DNA of 16,918 nt from Anaerolineales bacterium (GCA_016789485.1 JAEURE010000025.1:1-16918); one strand, 5' to 3'; shown: positions 1 to 7,242, counted from the stretch's first letter. The notes: a model not told the origin generated them from the sequence alone. Numbers and translations: made by a program.

Positions 1-1
1 G

Positions 2-514
2 TTGTTCATTTCAAAGTATGGCTTGGGTAAAAACCCGCTTTTTGCGATGTTCGCCGCCAACATCGTTATCTGGATTATTTCTGCTTTGTTCACAATTCAG
101 CCTTCCATTATCTTGCTTTCGGTGGGCATGTTGATTTACTTCAGCGTAGTGCCGTTCATCGAGGCAGCCGAGCAGACGATCCTCCAAAAAGTGGTTCCCC
201 ATGAAAGACAAGGACGTGTTTTTGGTTTCGCTCAAAGCGTGGAACAATCCGCTTCGCCTCTGACGACCTTTTTGATTGGTCCCATTGCTGAGACATTTTT
301 CATCCCGTTTATGACGACTGGTGCAGGCGTTGGTCTCATTGGCAGTTGGTTCGGCACTGGGATGGATAGAGGTATTGCTTTGGTATTCACCGTTACGGGT
401 ATTATTGGTTTGATCCTGACTGTAGTTGCCATGAATACAAAATATTACAAATTGCTTTCTGATCGATACATGAACGATGTCCCTGAAACCTTGCCCGAAG
501 GTGAGTTGGCATAA
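2..514 (+). CDS. MFS transporter, C-terminal part (5' truncated by window edge)
   Basis: This is the last 170 codons of an integral membrane permease; the frame is open to the window edge, so the TTG at position 2 is not a believable start. At least four hydrophobic stretches are visible (about residues 13-35, 37-55, 85-115 and 125-143). Between them lies a polar segment with EQTILQKVVPHERQGRVFG, the cytoplasmic-loop pattern (E-x-x-x-x-x-x-V-P-x-x-x-x-G-R-V-x-G) typical of drug/solute exporters of the Major Facilitator Superfamily. The substrate cannot be read from this fragment. The tail after the last helix is short and acidic. The stop lies 9 bases before the next start, and a GGAGAA Shine-Dalgarno sits in that gap, so the two genes are probably co-transcribed. 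Family is confident, substrate unknown. Confidence 0.8.
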   Translation: MFISKYGLGKNPLFAMFAANIVIWIISALFTIQPSIILLSVGMLIYFSVVPFIEAAEQTILQKVVPHERQGRVFGFAQSVEQSASPLTTFLIGPIAETFFIPFMTTGAGVGLIGSWFGTGMDRGIALVFTVTGIIGLILTVVAMNTKYYKLLSDRYMNDVPETLPEGELA

Positions 515-523
515 GGAGAATGT

Positions 524-1114
524 ATGGCGAATTCTGATTTTCCCAAGATCGGCTCCCCAGCCACACGTGCCTTGGAAGCAGCAGGTTATACCAATCTCAA
601 ACAGTTGACCAAGGTCACTGAAGCGGAAATTGCGCAGCTGCATGGAATGGGTCCCAAGGCATTGGGGATTCTCCGTGATACGTTGAAGGCTCAGGGCTTG
701 TCCTTCAAACAAGGGCAGGCAGGGGAGAAGCTGAAGAAGAAAGGCTCACCCGTCAGCCGCACGGATAAGGTGGATGAATTCCTTCGGGAACTGAATCACC
801 CGCTCACGGCGGAGATCGAGGCGGTGCGGTCAATCATCAAAGGTGTGAATAAAGACATCGCAGAAGAGGTCAAATGGAAAGCACCATCCTTCAATTACAA
901 AGGCGAATATTTGGTGACTTTCAATCTTTGGGAGACGAAACGCATTCATTTGGTGTTTCATAATCCGCAGATCGTCAAGGTCAAGAGTGAATTGCTCGAG
1001 GGTAATTACGAGAACAGACGCATGATGTACCTTGCCGATATGAAGGATATCAAAGCGAAGAAGGCAAAGTTTGAAAAAATTTTGAAAGACCTTATCAAAC
1101 TGATAGACTTGTAA
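524..1114 (+). CDS. Helix-hairpin-helix / DUF1801 fusion protein
   Basis: A 196-residue soluble protein of unknown function with two parts. Residues about 5-60 resemble the helix-hairpin-helix fold of the RNA polymerase alpha C-terminal domain and related DNA-binding proteins: IGSPATRALEAAGYTNLKQL, then a LHGMGPKALGILRDTL hairpin. A Lys/Gly-rich linker (about 65-82) joins it to a DUF1801 (YdhG-like) domain, about 83-190, recognisable from a conserved EEVKWKAPSFNYKGEYLVTFNLW stretch, here split: EEVKWKAPSF followed by the aromatic strand. Start chosen at ATG 524 because GGAGAA lies 7 bases upstream. The HhH half suggests nucleic-acid binding, but nothing shows a target or reaction. It follows the MFS gene closely and may be in the same transcript. 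Confidence 0.75.
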   Translation: MANSDFPKIGSPATRALEAAGYTNLKQLTKVTEAEIAQLHGMGPKALGILRDTLKAQGLSFKQGQAGEKLKKKGSPVSRTDKVDEFLRELNHPLTAEIEAVRSIIKGVNKDIAEEVKWKAPSFNYKGEYLVTFNLWETKRIHLVFHNPQIVKVKSELLEGNYENRRMMYLADMKDIKAKKAKFEKILKDLIKLIDL

Positions 1115-1150
1115 AAACACTTAAGTTTATTGTAAGCAGGATAATCTTTA

Positions 1151-1822
1151 ATGATAGTAGACCTCGGTACGCGACCTTCTGACCTCCCTTTTGTCGATGC
1201 CATTTATCAGGCACGCAGTGTGGGAGGTGGTTCGTTCATTTCAAATGCCACCACACAATGGGAAATGGTCGTAACCAAACAACGGGACATGATCACCCTC
1301 AGCCTGCGCGGACCGGAATCACAGGCATCGCCTGCACCTATTCCTGAAGATGCTGAGTTTTTGGGGATTATTTTCAAACATGGCACCTTCATGCCGAACT
1401 TGCCGGGGTATAAACTGGTAGACGAAGAGATCCATTTATCTGCAACGGGTAAGAATACGTTTCAGCTTTTTGGGGAAACGTGGCAATTCCCGACCTTTGA
1501 GAACATGGATACGTTTATAGGGAGATTGATGCGCAAGGAGTTGGTTTCGCATGACCAACTTGTCGCAGATGTGCTACGCGGCAAGACATATGACCTCTCG
1601 TTGCGTTCCATTCAGCGCCGCTTCTTGCATGTCACTGGGTTGACGTACAAAGCGATCCAACAAGTGGAACGGGCGCGTAAGGCAGTCGAATTACTGCAAA
1701 GCGGAGTTCCCATCCTTGATGCGACTCATCAGGCTGGGTATTTTGATCAGGCGCATCTGACGAATTCATTGAGGCGCTATTACGGTCAGACGCCAAAAGA
1801 AATCATCAAACCTGAGTTGTGA
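1151..1822 (+). CDS. AraC-family transcriptional regulator
   Basis: A 223-residue transcription factor. The C-terminal ~95 residues form the two-helix-turn-helix AraC/XylS DNA-binding domain: LSLRSIQRRFLHVTG is the recognition-type helix of the first HTH, and DATHQAGYFDQAHLTNSLRR followed by YYGQTPKEI is the second HTH with the family's usual end (GxTPxEI/Y). The N-terminal ~125 residues look like a beta-rich ligand-binding cupin-like sensor as in many AraC proteins, but I do not recognise its ligand. A weak AGGA lies about 10 bases before ATG 1151. The 36-base gap from the previous gene holds no clear terminator. Targets are unknown; the acetyltransferase and reductase genes downstream are plausible but unproven. 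Confidence 0.85.
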   Translation: MIVDLGTRPSDLPFVDAIYQARSVGGGSFISNATTQWEMVVTKQRDMITLSLRGPESQASPAPIPEDAEFLGIIFKHGTFMPNLPGYKLVDEEIHLSATGKNTFQLFGETWQFPTFENMDTFIGRLMRKELVSHDQLVADVLRGKTYDLSLRSIQRRFLHVTGLTYKAIQQVERARKAVELLQSGVPILDATHQAGYFDQAHLTNSLRRYYGQTPKEIIKPEL

Positions 1823-1869
1823 TTCGCAAAGCCGTGTAGAATTCACTTGAAATTGACCTCACTCTATGG

Positions 1870-2481
1870 ATGGTATCTACAATGATTAAACTTGCTCCTA
1901 TTCCCTTGGAAGGTCACGGCATTCGGCTCGAACCGCTGACTCTTGAACATGAAGCGGATCTCTCTGCGGCGGCAGCGGATGGCGAACTTTGGAATCTGTG
2001 GTTCACCTCTGTGCCGAACCCGGAAGAAACCAAGAAATACATTGAAACTGCGTTGGCAGGTTATCAGGCGGGGCATATGCTGCCATGGGCGGTTCGTGAA
2101 TTATCTACAGGGAAGATCATTGGCAGCACGCGCTACCATGATGTGATCGCCAATATTGACCGTGTGGAGATCGGCTACACCTGGTATTCCAAAAGCTGGC
2201 AGAAGAGTCATGTCAATACGGTTTGCAAGTTGTTATTGCTTGCCCATGCCTTCGATACACTGGGATGCAAGGTCGTCGGTCTGCGTACCGATAATTTCAA
2301 TTTCAATTCGCAAAAAGCGATTGAAGGTTTGGGGGCAAAAAAGGATGGCATCTTGCGTCACCATGCCATGCGGCGCGACGGTTCCGTTCGTGATAGCGTC
2401 ATGTACAGCATTCTGGTCACTGAGTGGCCCGGTGTAAAACAGAATCTCAGATTTCGGCTGGCTCGTCATGGAATGCCATAA
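1870..2481 (+). CDS. GNAT-family N-acetyltransferase (RimJ/RimL-like)
   Basis: A cytosolic acetyl-CoA-dependent N-acyltransferase of the GNAT superfamily, 203 residues. The order of elements fits the RimJ/RimL branch: an N-terminal LEPLTLEHEADL strand-helix, a central beta sheet with IGSTRYHDV and IDRVEIGYTWY, the acetyl-CoA helix region around KSHVNTVCKLLLLAHAFDTLGC, and the late KVVGLRTDNFNFNSQKAIEGLGAKKDGILR segment typical of these enzymes (asparagine residues before SQKAIEKLGF in relatives). The acceptor substrate is not predictable. ATG 1870 and ATG 1882 are both possible starts; neither has a good Shine-Dalgarno, and 1882 would give 199 residues. It follows the AraC gene on the same strand. 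Confidence 0.85.
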   Translation: MVSTMIKLAPIPLEGHGIRLEPLTLEHEADLSAAAADGELWNLWFTSVPNPEETKKYIETALAGYQAGHMLPWAVRELSTGKIIGSTRYHDVIANIDRVEIGYTWYSKSWQKSHVNTVCKLLLLAHAFDTLGCKVVGLRTDNFNFNSQKAIEGLGAKKDGILRHHAMRRDGSVRDSVMYSILVTEWPGVKQNLRFRLARHGMP

Positions 2482-2516
2482 GAGTGTCGTTTTTTTCCAA
2501 GACGAATCCTCCTTCT

Positions 2517-2531
2517 CCCTATATCATAGGG
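2517..2531. promoter_or_regulatory. Short perfect inverted repeat upstream of the reductase gene
   Basis: CCCTAT-ATC-ATAGGG is a perfect 6-bp inverted repeat with a 3-base centre. It sits about 30 bases before ATG 2560, in the only non-coding gap between the acetyltransferase and reductase genes. It could be an operator for a dimeric regulator, but it is short enough to be chance. No clear -35/-10 pair was found around it. Confidence 0.25.
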
Positions 2532-2559
2532 TCATACTTACTGTTCAAAAGGAGAAACC

Positions 2560-3129
2560 ATGAAAAAAATAATTGTGCACGAGTTCATTACATTGGATGG
2601 TGTCATTCAGGCACCGGGCAGCCCCACGGAAGATACCGACGGCGACTTCACTCACGGCGGTTGGACGCTCCCTTATTGGCACGACGATATTGGCACCCAC
2701 TTCGGTCAGATCTTTACGGATGCCGATACCCTGCTGCTCGGACGCAAAACCTGGCAGACCCACGGCGAAGCCTTCGAGCCTAATCCAGATGAAGATCCGT
2801 TCAACGGCTTCAAGAAGTTTGTCGTTTCGTCCACATTGAAGTCCGCAGATGCCTGGCGCGATTCGACTCTCATTCGCGGAAATGTGATCGAAGAAGTCCG
2901 CAAGTTGAAGGGTCAGCCCGGCAAGAACATCATTATGGACGGAAGCAGCGTTCTGGTGCAGGCGTTGATCGAAAACGATTTGGTGGATGAGATTGCTTTA
3001 CATATCTATCCGCTGGTGCTTGGCAAGGGCAAACGCATGTTCCCGGATGGAAAACGCGTCAACCTTAACCTGATAGAGTCTTCAGCGCTTCCAACCGGAG
3101 TTGTGTATCAACGCTTTCAACTAACTTAA
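2560..3129 (+). CDS. RibD C-terminal/dihydrofolate-reductase-like protein
   Basis: A 189-residue soluble protein of the RibD C-terminal/DHFR superfamily, the group that includes the uncharacterised YyaP/YwjB-type reductases. The visible signature has three parts: N-terminal KKIIVHEFITLDGVIQAPG, central DTLLLGRKTWQT (the NADPH-binding LLGRxTW motif), and the late IIMDGSSVLVQALIENDLVDE followed by LHIYPLVLGKGKRMF. Such proteins bind NADPH, but their substrates are mostly unknown; a role in folate or riboflavin synthesis should not be assumed. AAGGAG seven bases before ATG 2560 fixes the start. The stop at 3129 is followed after 31 bases by the exonuclease gene, which has its own GAGGAG ribosome site. 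Confidence 0.85.
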   Translation: MKKIIVHEFITLDGVIQAPGSPTEDTDGDFTHGGWTLPYWHDDIGTHFGQIFTDADTLLLGRKTWQTHGEAFEPNPDEDPFNGFKKFVVSSTLKSADAWRDSTLIRGNVIEEVRKLKGQPGKNIIMDGSSVLVQALIENDLVDEIALHIYPLVLGKGKRMFPDGKRVNLNLIESSALPTGVVYQRFQLT

Positions 3130-3160
3130 AAAAAAGAGCAAGAGCATACGAGGAGACCGC

Positions 3161-4030
3161 ATGAAAATCCATTTGGTAGATGGCACTTACGAATTATTTC
3201 GTGCGCATTTTGGCGCGCCGCCTAAGAAATCTAAAAGCGGACAGGAAGTTGGCGCCACCCTTGGAATGTTGCGCAGTATGCTCTTGCTACTCTCCGACCC
3301 CGAGGTGACGCATGTTGCCGTTGCGTTTGACCATGTGATCGAGTCCTTCCGCAATAAGATGTACAAAGGCTATAAATCCAGCGAAGGCGTCGACCCGATC
3401 ATCTTGAATCAATTTCCAGTGGTTGAGGCGGCGATCAAAGCCCTGGGATTGGTGACCTGGCCCATGGTCAAGTATGAAGCGGACGATGCGATTGCAACGG
3501 CGGTGGCGAAGTTCAAGAAGGTCAAATCTGTGGAGCAGATCGTGATCTGTTCTGTCGATAAAGACCTGACGCAAATGGTAGATGGCGACCGTGTCATCTG
3601 TTGGGATCGCCGTCGCGAGATACTATTGAATGAAAAAGGTGTGATCGAAAAGTTTGGCGTCAGTCCTGAATCGATTCCTGATTTTCTTGCCTTGGTGGGG
3701 GATTCAGCTGATGGTTACCCCGGTATTCAAGGCTGGGGAGAGAAATCTACATCCACCGTGTTAGCGAAGTACAAGCATATCGAGGCGATTCCCAAAGACC
3801 CAAATAAAATTCCGCTCGGCTTGGGGCGTGCCACAACATTGCTTGAAAATTTGCAGAATAACTACAAAGATGCCTTGTTGTTTAGAGAATTATCCACCTT
3901 AAGGACGGATGTTCCTTTAAAGGAGACACTCGCAGACTTGAAGTGGCAGGGAGCATATCCGCGCTTAAGGAAGGTTTGCAAGGAATTGCAGAGTGAAAGT
4001 ATTCTGGACCGAATAAAAAAATGGCGTTGA
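3161..4030 (+). CDS. Stand-alone 5'-3' exonuclease (Pol I N-terminal/FEN family)
   Basis: A 289-residue structure-specific nuclease of the FEN family, equivalent to the 5'-nuclease domain of DNA polymerase I but without a polymerase. Metal-binding acidic residues are at the expected places: D7 (LVDGTY), D57 (VAFDH), E106/D108/D109 (YEADDAIA), D133/D135 (SVDKDL), D181/D184 (GDSADGYPGIQGWGEKS). The last motif opens the helix-three-turn-helix DNA-binding region. The arch segment with YKGYKSSE is also present. It would remove 5' flaps and RNA primers or act in repair. GAGGAG lies about 7 bases before ATG 3161. This is usual for the small separate paralogues found in many bacteria; whether the host's polA also carries this domain cannot be seen here. 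Confidence 0.88.
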   Translation: MKIHLVDGTYELFRAHFGAPPKKSKSGQEVGATLGMLRSMLLLLSDPEVTHVAVAFDHVIESFRNKMYKGYKSSEGVDPIILNQFPVVEAAIKALGLVTWPMVKYEADDAIATAVAKFKKVKSVEQIVICSVDKDLTQMVDGDRVICWDRRREILLNEKGVIEKFGVSPESIPDFLALVGDSADGYPGIQGWGEKSTSTVLAKYKHIEAIPKDPNKIPLGLGRATTLLENLQNNYKDALLFRELSTLRTDVPLKETLADLKWQGAYPRLRKVCKELQSESILDRIKKWR

Positions 4031-4041
4031 GCGCAGCAGGG

Positions 4042-4069
4042 AAAAGAGTACCTGAATGGGTACTCTTTT
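4042..4069. terminator. Inverted repeat after the exonuclease gene, probable terminator
   Basis: An 11-bp perfect stem (AAAAGAGTACC / GGTACTCTTTT) with a 6-base loop starts 12 bases after the exonuclease stop. The 3' arm ends in TTTT and the 5' arm begins with AAAA, so it could stop transcription from either side. It separates the accessory block from the arginine promoter. Confidence 0.65.
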
Positions 4070-4089
4070 AAATTCCCCGCTCAAAAGCA

Positions 4090-4117
4090 TTGACTCATTT
4101 CACATTTCGAGTAGAAT
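4090..4117 (+). promoter_or_regulatory. Sigma-70-type promoter of the arginine operon leader
   Basis: TTGACT (4090-4095) and TAGAAT (4112-4117) are separated by 16 bases and each match the consensus at 5 of 6 positions. Transcription would begin near 4124. I see no comparable promoter between the terminator at 4261 and argG, so argG expression probably depends on read-through from here. Confidence 0.65.
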
Positions 4118-4127
4118 ACCGCCCAAT

Positions 4128-4235
4128 ATGTTTGCGTTGTTTGCATTGCCTCGTACCCGTCGTCCGAAGCCCACTTCCCAGAGAAGGTTGGGAGTTTTTT
4201 GTTTTGACGATGCAACGAACGCGAATGTGTACTAG
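4128..4235 (+). CDS. Possible arginine-operon leader peptide (35 codons)
   Basis: ATG 4128 to TAG 4233-4235 encodes 35 residues with the core LPRTRRPKP. Three Arg codons (CGT at 4152, 4158, 4161) are followed by AGA-AGG at 4182-4187. A ribosome stalled at 4158-4163 would cover roughly up to 4175, masking the 5' arm of the 4176-4193 hairpin and freeing 4186-4192 to act as antiterminator. There is no Shine-Dalgarno, and the start lies only about 4 bases after the predicted transcription start, so translation would have to be near-leaderless. That, and the chance that any 35-codon frame is open, keeps confidence moderate. It gains weight from its position in an arginine operon and from the matching design before ilvD. 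Confidence 0.4.
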   Translation: MFALFALPRTRRPKPTSQRRLGVFCFDDATNANVY

Positions 4236-4260
4236 CAATACCTAGGCACAAGTCAACCCA

Positions 4261-4292
4261 AACAGCCCATCCTTCTCGGATGGGCTGTTTTT
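4261..4292 (+). terminator. Rho-independent terminator in the argG leader
   Basis: A perfect 12-bp stem (AACAGCCCATCC / GGATGGGCTGTT) with a 5-base loop TTCTC is followed by a T run (4288-4292). It lies about 100 bases before the argG start and about 140 bases after the predicted transcription start. That is where an attenuator terminator belongs. Confidence 0.85.
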
Positions 4293-4301
4293 ATTTTCGA
4301 T

Positions 4302-4365
4302 AAACCTGACAGGTTTCCATGTGGACTGATTGGATACGTTCCTTTCAATAAAACTTGTCAGGTTT
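4302..4365. repeat. ACCTGACAGGT-type hairpin repeat upstream of argG
   Basis: Arms at 4302-4316 and 4351-4365 form a 15-bp stem with a single G-U pair around a 34-base loop. Each arm is itself nearly palindromic (ACCTG-A-CAGGT). The same element, with a 3-base loop, lies after argG at 5664-5696. It ends about 14 bases before the argG Shine-Dalgarno. Confidence 0.75.
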
Positions 4366-4389
4366 TGGAACCAAAATCAAGGAGTAAAA

Positions 4390-5661
4390 ATGAGTCCAAC
4401 GTCAAAGCCTAGTGTCAAGAAAGTTGTATTAGCCTATTCGGGAGGGTTGGATACGTCTGTGATCGTGCCGTGGTTGAAAGAGAATTACGGCTGTGAAGTG
4501 GTCTGCTTTTGTGCTGATGTAGGGCAGGGCGATGAAGACCTCGCCAAGTTGGAAGATAAAGCCATCAAGAGCGGTGCGAGTGAATTCATCATTCATGACA
4601 TGAAGGAAGAGTTTGTCAGCGAGTATCTTTTCCCGATGCTCAAAGCAGGGGCGGTGTATGAACACAAGTATTTATTGGGCACTTCGGTTGCCCGTCCTTT
4701 AATTGCAAAACATCTCGTGGAAGTGGCACACCAAACTGGTGCCGATGCCGTTGCCCATGGCGCGACTGGCAAGGGCAATGACCAGGTTCGTTTTGAATTA
4801 ACCGTCATGGCACTCGACCCACGCCTCAAGATCATCGCTCCGTGGCGCGAATGGGATATCCGCTCTCGCGAAGATGCGCTCAATTACGCGGCGAAGCACA
4901 ATGTGCCTGTGACTGCCACTATCAAATCCATTTACTCGCGCGATTCAAATCTCTGGCATCTTTCGCATGAAGGCGGTCTGCTCGAAGACCCGTGGAACGA
5001 ACCCGAAGAGATCATGTTCCAAATGTCCACTTCACCGGAGAATGCACCCGATGAAGCTGAGTATGTCGAGATCGAATTTGAGAGCGGTAACCCAGTTTCT
5101 GTGAATGGCGAAAAACTTTCGCCCGCGAAGATCATTTCCACGCTCAATGCGATCGGCGGCAATCATGGCATCGGTCGCGTTGACCTGGTTGAGAATCGAC
5201 TTGTGGGGATGAAGTCTCACGGCGTGTATGAAACCCCCGGTGGCGCAATTCTTCTGTATGCCCACCGTGAACTTGAGTCGCTCATCCTTGACCGCGAGAC
5301 CCTGCATTACAAACAAACTATCGCCGTCAAATATGCCGAGATCACCTACAACGGATTGTGGTTTACGCCGTTGCGTGAAGCGCTTGATGCTTTTGTCAAC
5401 TCTACGCAGGGACCTGTCACCGGTGCGGTGCGCCTCAAACTTTACAAAGGCAACATTATCAGCGCAGGACGTAAATCTCCATTCAGTCTTTATCGCGAAG
5501 ATTTCGCCACATTCGGTGAGGAAGATGTCTACGACCAGAGTCACGCTGAAGGTTTCATTCGACTTTACGGTCTCAGCATGAAAGTCCGCGCGATGAACGG
5601 CTTGCCAGTTTCTGGTCTCGACATGCCGAAGCCTGATTATTCGAAGTTCAAACGCGATTAA
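4390..5661 (+). CDS. argG: Argininosuccinate synthase
   Basis: Cytosolic ATP-dependent ligase joining citrulline and aspartate to argininosuccinate, the penultimate step of arginine synthesis. The 423-residue product has the usual family length. It starts with the PP-loop AYSGGLDTS (residues 15-23), which binds ATP pyrophosphate. It continues with [20 protein letters not shown], the citrulline/aspartate-binding [14 protein letters not shown], and the C-terminal half with [11 protein letters not shown] and [19 protein letters not shown] 4390 is chosen because AAGGAG lies 6-7 bases upstream and the PP-loop follows directly; the in-frame extension back to 4330 runs through the hairpin repeat and has no ribosome site. 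It heads the arginine operon behind the structured leader. Confidence 0.97.
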   Translation: MSPTSKPSVKKVVLAYSGGLDTSVIVPWLKENYGCEVVCFCADVGQGDEDLAKLEDKAIKSGASEFIIHDMKEEFVSEYLFPMLKAGAVYEHKYLLGTSVARPLIAKHLVEVAHQTGADAVAHGATGKGNDQVRFELTVMALDPRLKIIAPWREWDIRSREDALNYAAKHNVPVTATIKSIYSRDSNLWHLSHEGGLLEDPWNEPEEIMFQMSTSPENAPDEAEYVEIEFESGNPVSVNGEKLSPAKIISTLNAIGGNHGIGRVDLVENRLVGMKSHGVYETPGGAILLYAHRELESLILDRETLHYKQTIAVKYAEITYNGLWFTPLREALDAFVNSTQGPVTGAVRLKLYKGNIISAGRKSPFSLYREDFATFGEEDVYDQSHAEGFIRLYGLSMKVRAMNGLPVSGLDMPKPDYSKFKRD

Positions 5662-5663
5662 GC

Positions 5664-5696
5664 AGACCTGACAGGTTTCGAAAACCTGTCAGGTCT
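5664..5696. repeat. Perfect hairpin repeat between argG and argH
   Basis: AGACCTGACAGGTTT, a 3-base loop, then its exact reverse complement: a 15-bp perfect stem. It begins 2 bases after the argG stop and ends just before the argH AAAGGAGA ribosome site. It is the same sequence family as the element at 4302-4365. No T tract follows, so it is more likely a dispersed palindromic repeat or an mRNA-stability hairpin than a terminator. Confidence 0.85.
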
Positions 5697-5709
5697 CAAA
5701 GGAGAACAT

Positions 5710-7068
5710 ATGACTCTTTGGGGCGGACGCTTTTCCCAAAAACTTGATGACCTCGCATGGGCACTCAATACCTCCCTGCCTGTCGATCAACGCATGGCGC
5801 TTCAGGATGTGGATGGAAGCCTCGCCTGGGCGGCTGCGATTCACAAAGCGGGCATTCTTACAGATGAAGAACACGCCTCGATCTCACTCGGGCTTGATAC
5901 CGTCAAAAAAGAATTCGCTTCGGGACAGTTTGCTTTCGTCCCCTCTGACGAGGACATTCACACCGCCGTGGAACGAAGACTCAACGAGTTGGTCGGCGCC
6001 GCTGCTGGAAAACTCCACACAGGCAGAAGTCGCAATGACCAAGTAGCCACAGACTTCCGCTTGTGGATGCTGCAAGCGATTCCTGAATTGACTTCTGCTT
6101 TTAACAATTTGCAATTTGCCTTAGTCGAACAAGCAGAACAAGCAGGTGAGACCCTCATGCCGGGCTACACCCATCTTCAACGCGCACAGCCAATTTTGCT
6201 CGCGCATTGGTGGTTGAGCCATTACTGGGCGTTGAAACGAGATGTTGACCGCCTGAAAGACCTAACCAAGCGCGTCTCTGTTTTGCCTTTGGGTTCTGGC
6301 GCATTGGCAGGCACTCCCTTCGCTATTGACCGTGATGCCTTGGCAAAGTCTCTCGGCTTTGCGGAGGTTTCGCAAAATAGCCTTGACGCCGTCTCTGACC
6401 GCGATTTTGCGGCGGAGTATTTGTTTGTCTGCTCGATGTCCGCGGTTCACCTGAGCAAACTTGCCGAACAGGTGGTCTTGTATACCACGGCTGAGTTTGG
6501 TTTCTTCGAACTCTCGGATGCCTTCTCAACTGGTTCCAGCCTGATGCCGCAGAAGAAGAATCCCGATGTCTTTGAATTGACGCGTGGCAAGGCAGGGACG
6601 CTGATTGGTTTATTGATGGGATTGATGGCGACACTCAAAGGACTGCCATCCACATACGATAAGGATTTGCAGGAAGATAAAGCACCTGTCTTTCAAGCGA
6701 CAGATACTCTGCTCTCGATTTTGCCAGTCATGGCGGCGGCGCTGCGGACGATGACCGTCAAGCCTGAACGAATGCGCAGCGCAATCGATTCCACGATGAT
6801 GGCGACAGACTTGGCGGATTATCTTGTGGCGAAAGGTGTGCCGTTCAGAGAAGCGCACTCGTTGGCAGGGAAGGTCGTCCGCGCGGCAGGGGAGAGGAAG
6901 GTTTGGATGGAGGAAATGCCCCTCGAAATGTATCAGGCAATCGGTCCGTTTGAGGCGGATGTTTATCAAGTGTTCGATCCGCTTGAATCCATCAATAAGA
7001 GAAATACGGTTGGAGGCACGAGCCTGCAATCGGTCAAAAATCAGATCAAGAAAATCAAAGGAGAATAA
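5710..7068 (+). CDS. argH: Argininosuccinate lyase
   Basis: Splits argininosuccinate into arginine and fumarate, the last step of arginine synthesis. It belongs to the aspartase/fumarase superfamily and acts as a homotetramer. The 452-residue product has normal length and all three conserved regions: KLHTGRSRNDQVATD (101-115), the GYTHLQRAQP segment (152-161) with the active-site Thr-His, and the superfamily signature GSSLMPQKKNPD (275-286), whose flexible loop carries the catalytic serine. It begins MTLWGGRF, the usual N-terminus. AAAGGAGA 5-8 bases upstream sets ATG 5710. It follows argG across a hairpin repeat and precedes lysW by 3 bases, which links the carrier-protein genes to arginine rather than lysine. 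Confidence 0.97.
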   Translation: MTLWGGRFSQKLDDLAWALNTSLPVDQRMALQDVDGSLAWAAAIHKAGILTDEEHASISLGLDTVKKEFASGQFAFVPSDEDIHTAVERRLNELVGAAAGKLHTGRSRNDQVATDFRLWMLQAIPELTSAFNNLQFALVEQAEQAGETLMPGYTHLQRAQPILLAHWWLSHYWALKRDVDRLKDLTKRVSVLPLGSGALAGTPFAIDRDALAKSLGFAEVSQNSLDAVSDRDFAAEYLFVCSMSAVHLSKLAEQVVLYTTAEFGFFELSDAFSTGSSLMPQKKNPDVFELTRGKAGTLIGLLMGLMATLKGLPSTYDKDLQEDKAPVFQATDTLLSILPVMAAALRTMTVKPERMRSAIDSTMMATDLADYLVAKGVPFREAHSLAGKVVRAAGERKVWMEEMPLEMYQAIGPFEADVYQVFDPLESINKRNTVGGTSLQSVKNQIKKIKGE

Positions 7069-7071
7069 ATC

Positions 7072-7242
7072 ATGTCTACAGTTACTTGTCCCGAATGTGA
7101 AGCGGAAGTTACGCTGGATGCTGGAACCGAGGCGGGCGAGATCATCGTCTGCTCGGATTGCGGTGTGGATCTGGAAGTAATGACGGTTGAACCTGCCGCG
7201 GTGCAGCTTGCGCCAATGGAACAGGAAGATTGGGGGGAATAA
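7072..7242 (+). CDS. lysW: LysW-type amino-group carrier protein
   Basis: A 56-residue acidic protein that carries biosynthetic intermediates. It opens MSTVTCPEC, has a second pair CSDCG at residues 27-31 (the two CxxC pairs hold one zinc), and ends EDWGE. In the LysW family the gamma-carboxyl of that last glutamate forms an isopeptide bond with the amino group of glutamate or alpha-aminoadipate. This protects the amino group and presents the substrate to successive enzymes. AAAGGAGAA about 8 bases before ATG 7072 serves as ribosome site and overlaps the argH stop. Both flanking gaps are 1-3 bases, so it is tightly within the operon. With argG/argH beside it and no aminoadipate genes, it most likely carries glutamate toward ornithine. 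Confidence 0.93.
   Translation: MSTVTCPECEAEVTLDAGTEAGEIIVCSDCGVDLEVMTVEPAAVQLAPMEQEDWGE

Larger units (their letters stand above)
4124..4292 (+). ncRNA. Structured arg leader RNA, candidate attenuator
   Basis: The ~170-nt transcribed region between the promoter and the terminator folds in two competing ways. A long stem joins 4126-4146 with 4210-4230: 19 of 21 positions pair, several as G-U, which points to selection at the RNA level. Inside it, 4176-4180 (TCCCA) pairs with 4189-4193 (TGGGA), followed by a T6 run. Alternatively 4186-4192 (GGTTGGG) can pair with 4266-4272 (CCCATCC, one T-T mismatch), with 4196-4198 pairing to 4260-4262. This would open the 4261-4289 terminator. A small ORF with clustered Arg codons (4128-4235) lies upstream. 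I infer arginine-dependent attenuation; an independent small RNA is the main alternative. Confidence 0.45.

Noticed and set aside
4124..4292. 6S RNA, signal-recognition-particle RNA or RNase P RNA
   Set aside because: There is a long closing stem, but the enclosed part is only about 60 nt, too short for 6S RNA. The GGAAGCAG-type SRP loop and RNase P core sequences are absent.
4302..4365. Separate argG promoter between the leader terminator and argG
   Set aside because: Only a poor TGGACT...TCAATA pair is present and it lies inside the repeat loop; the upstream promoter at 4090 is far better.
4124..4390. T-box or known riboswitch in the argG leader
   Set aside because: No T-box sequence (AGGGTGGNACCGCG-like) and no matching antiterminator bulge; I see no conserved core of a riboswitch class I know.
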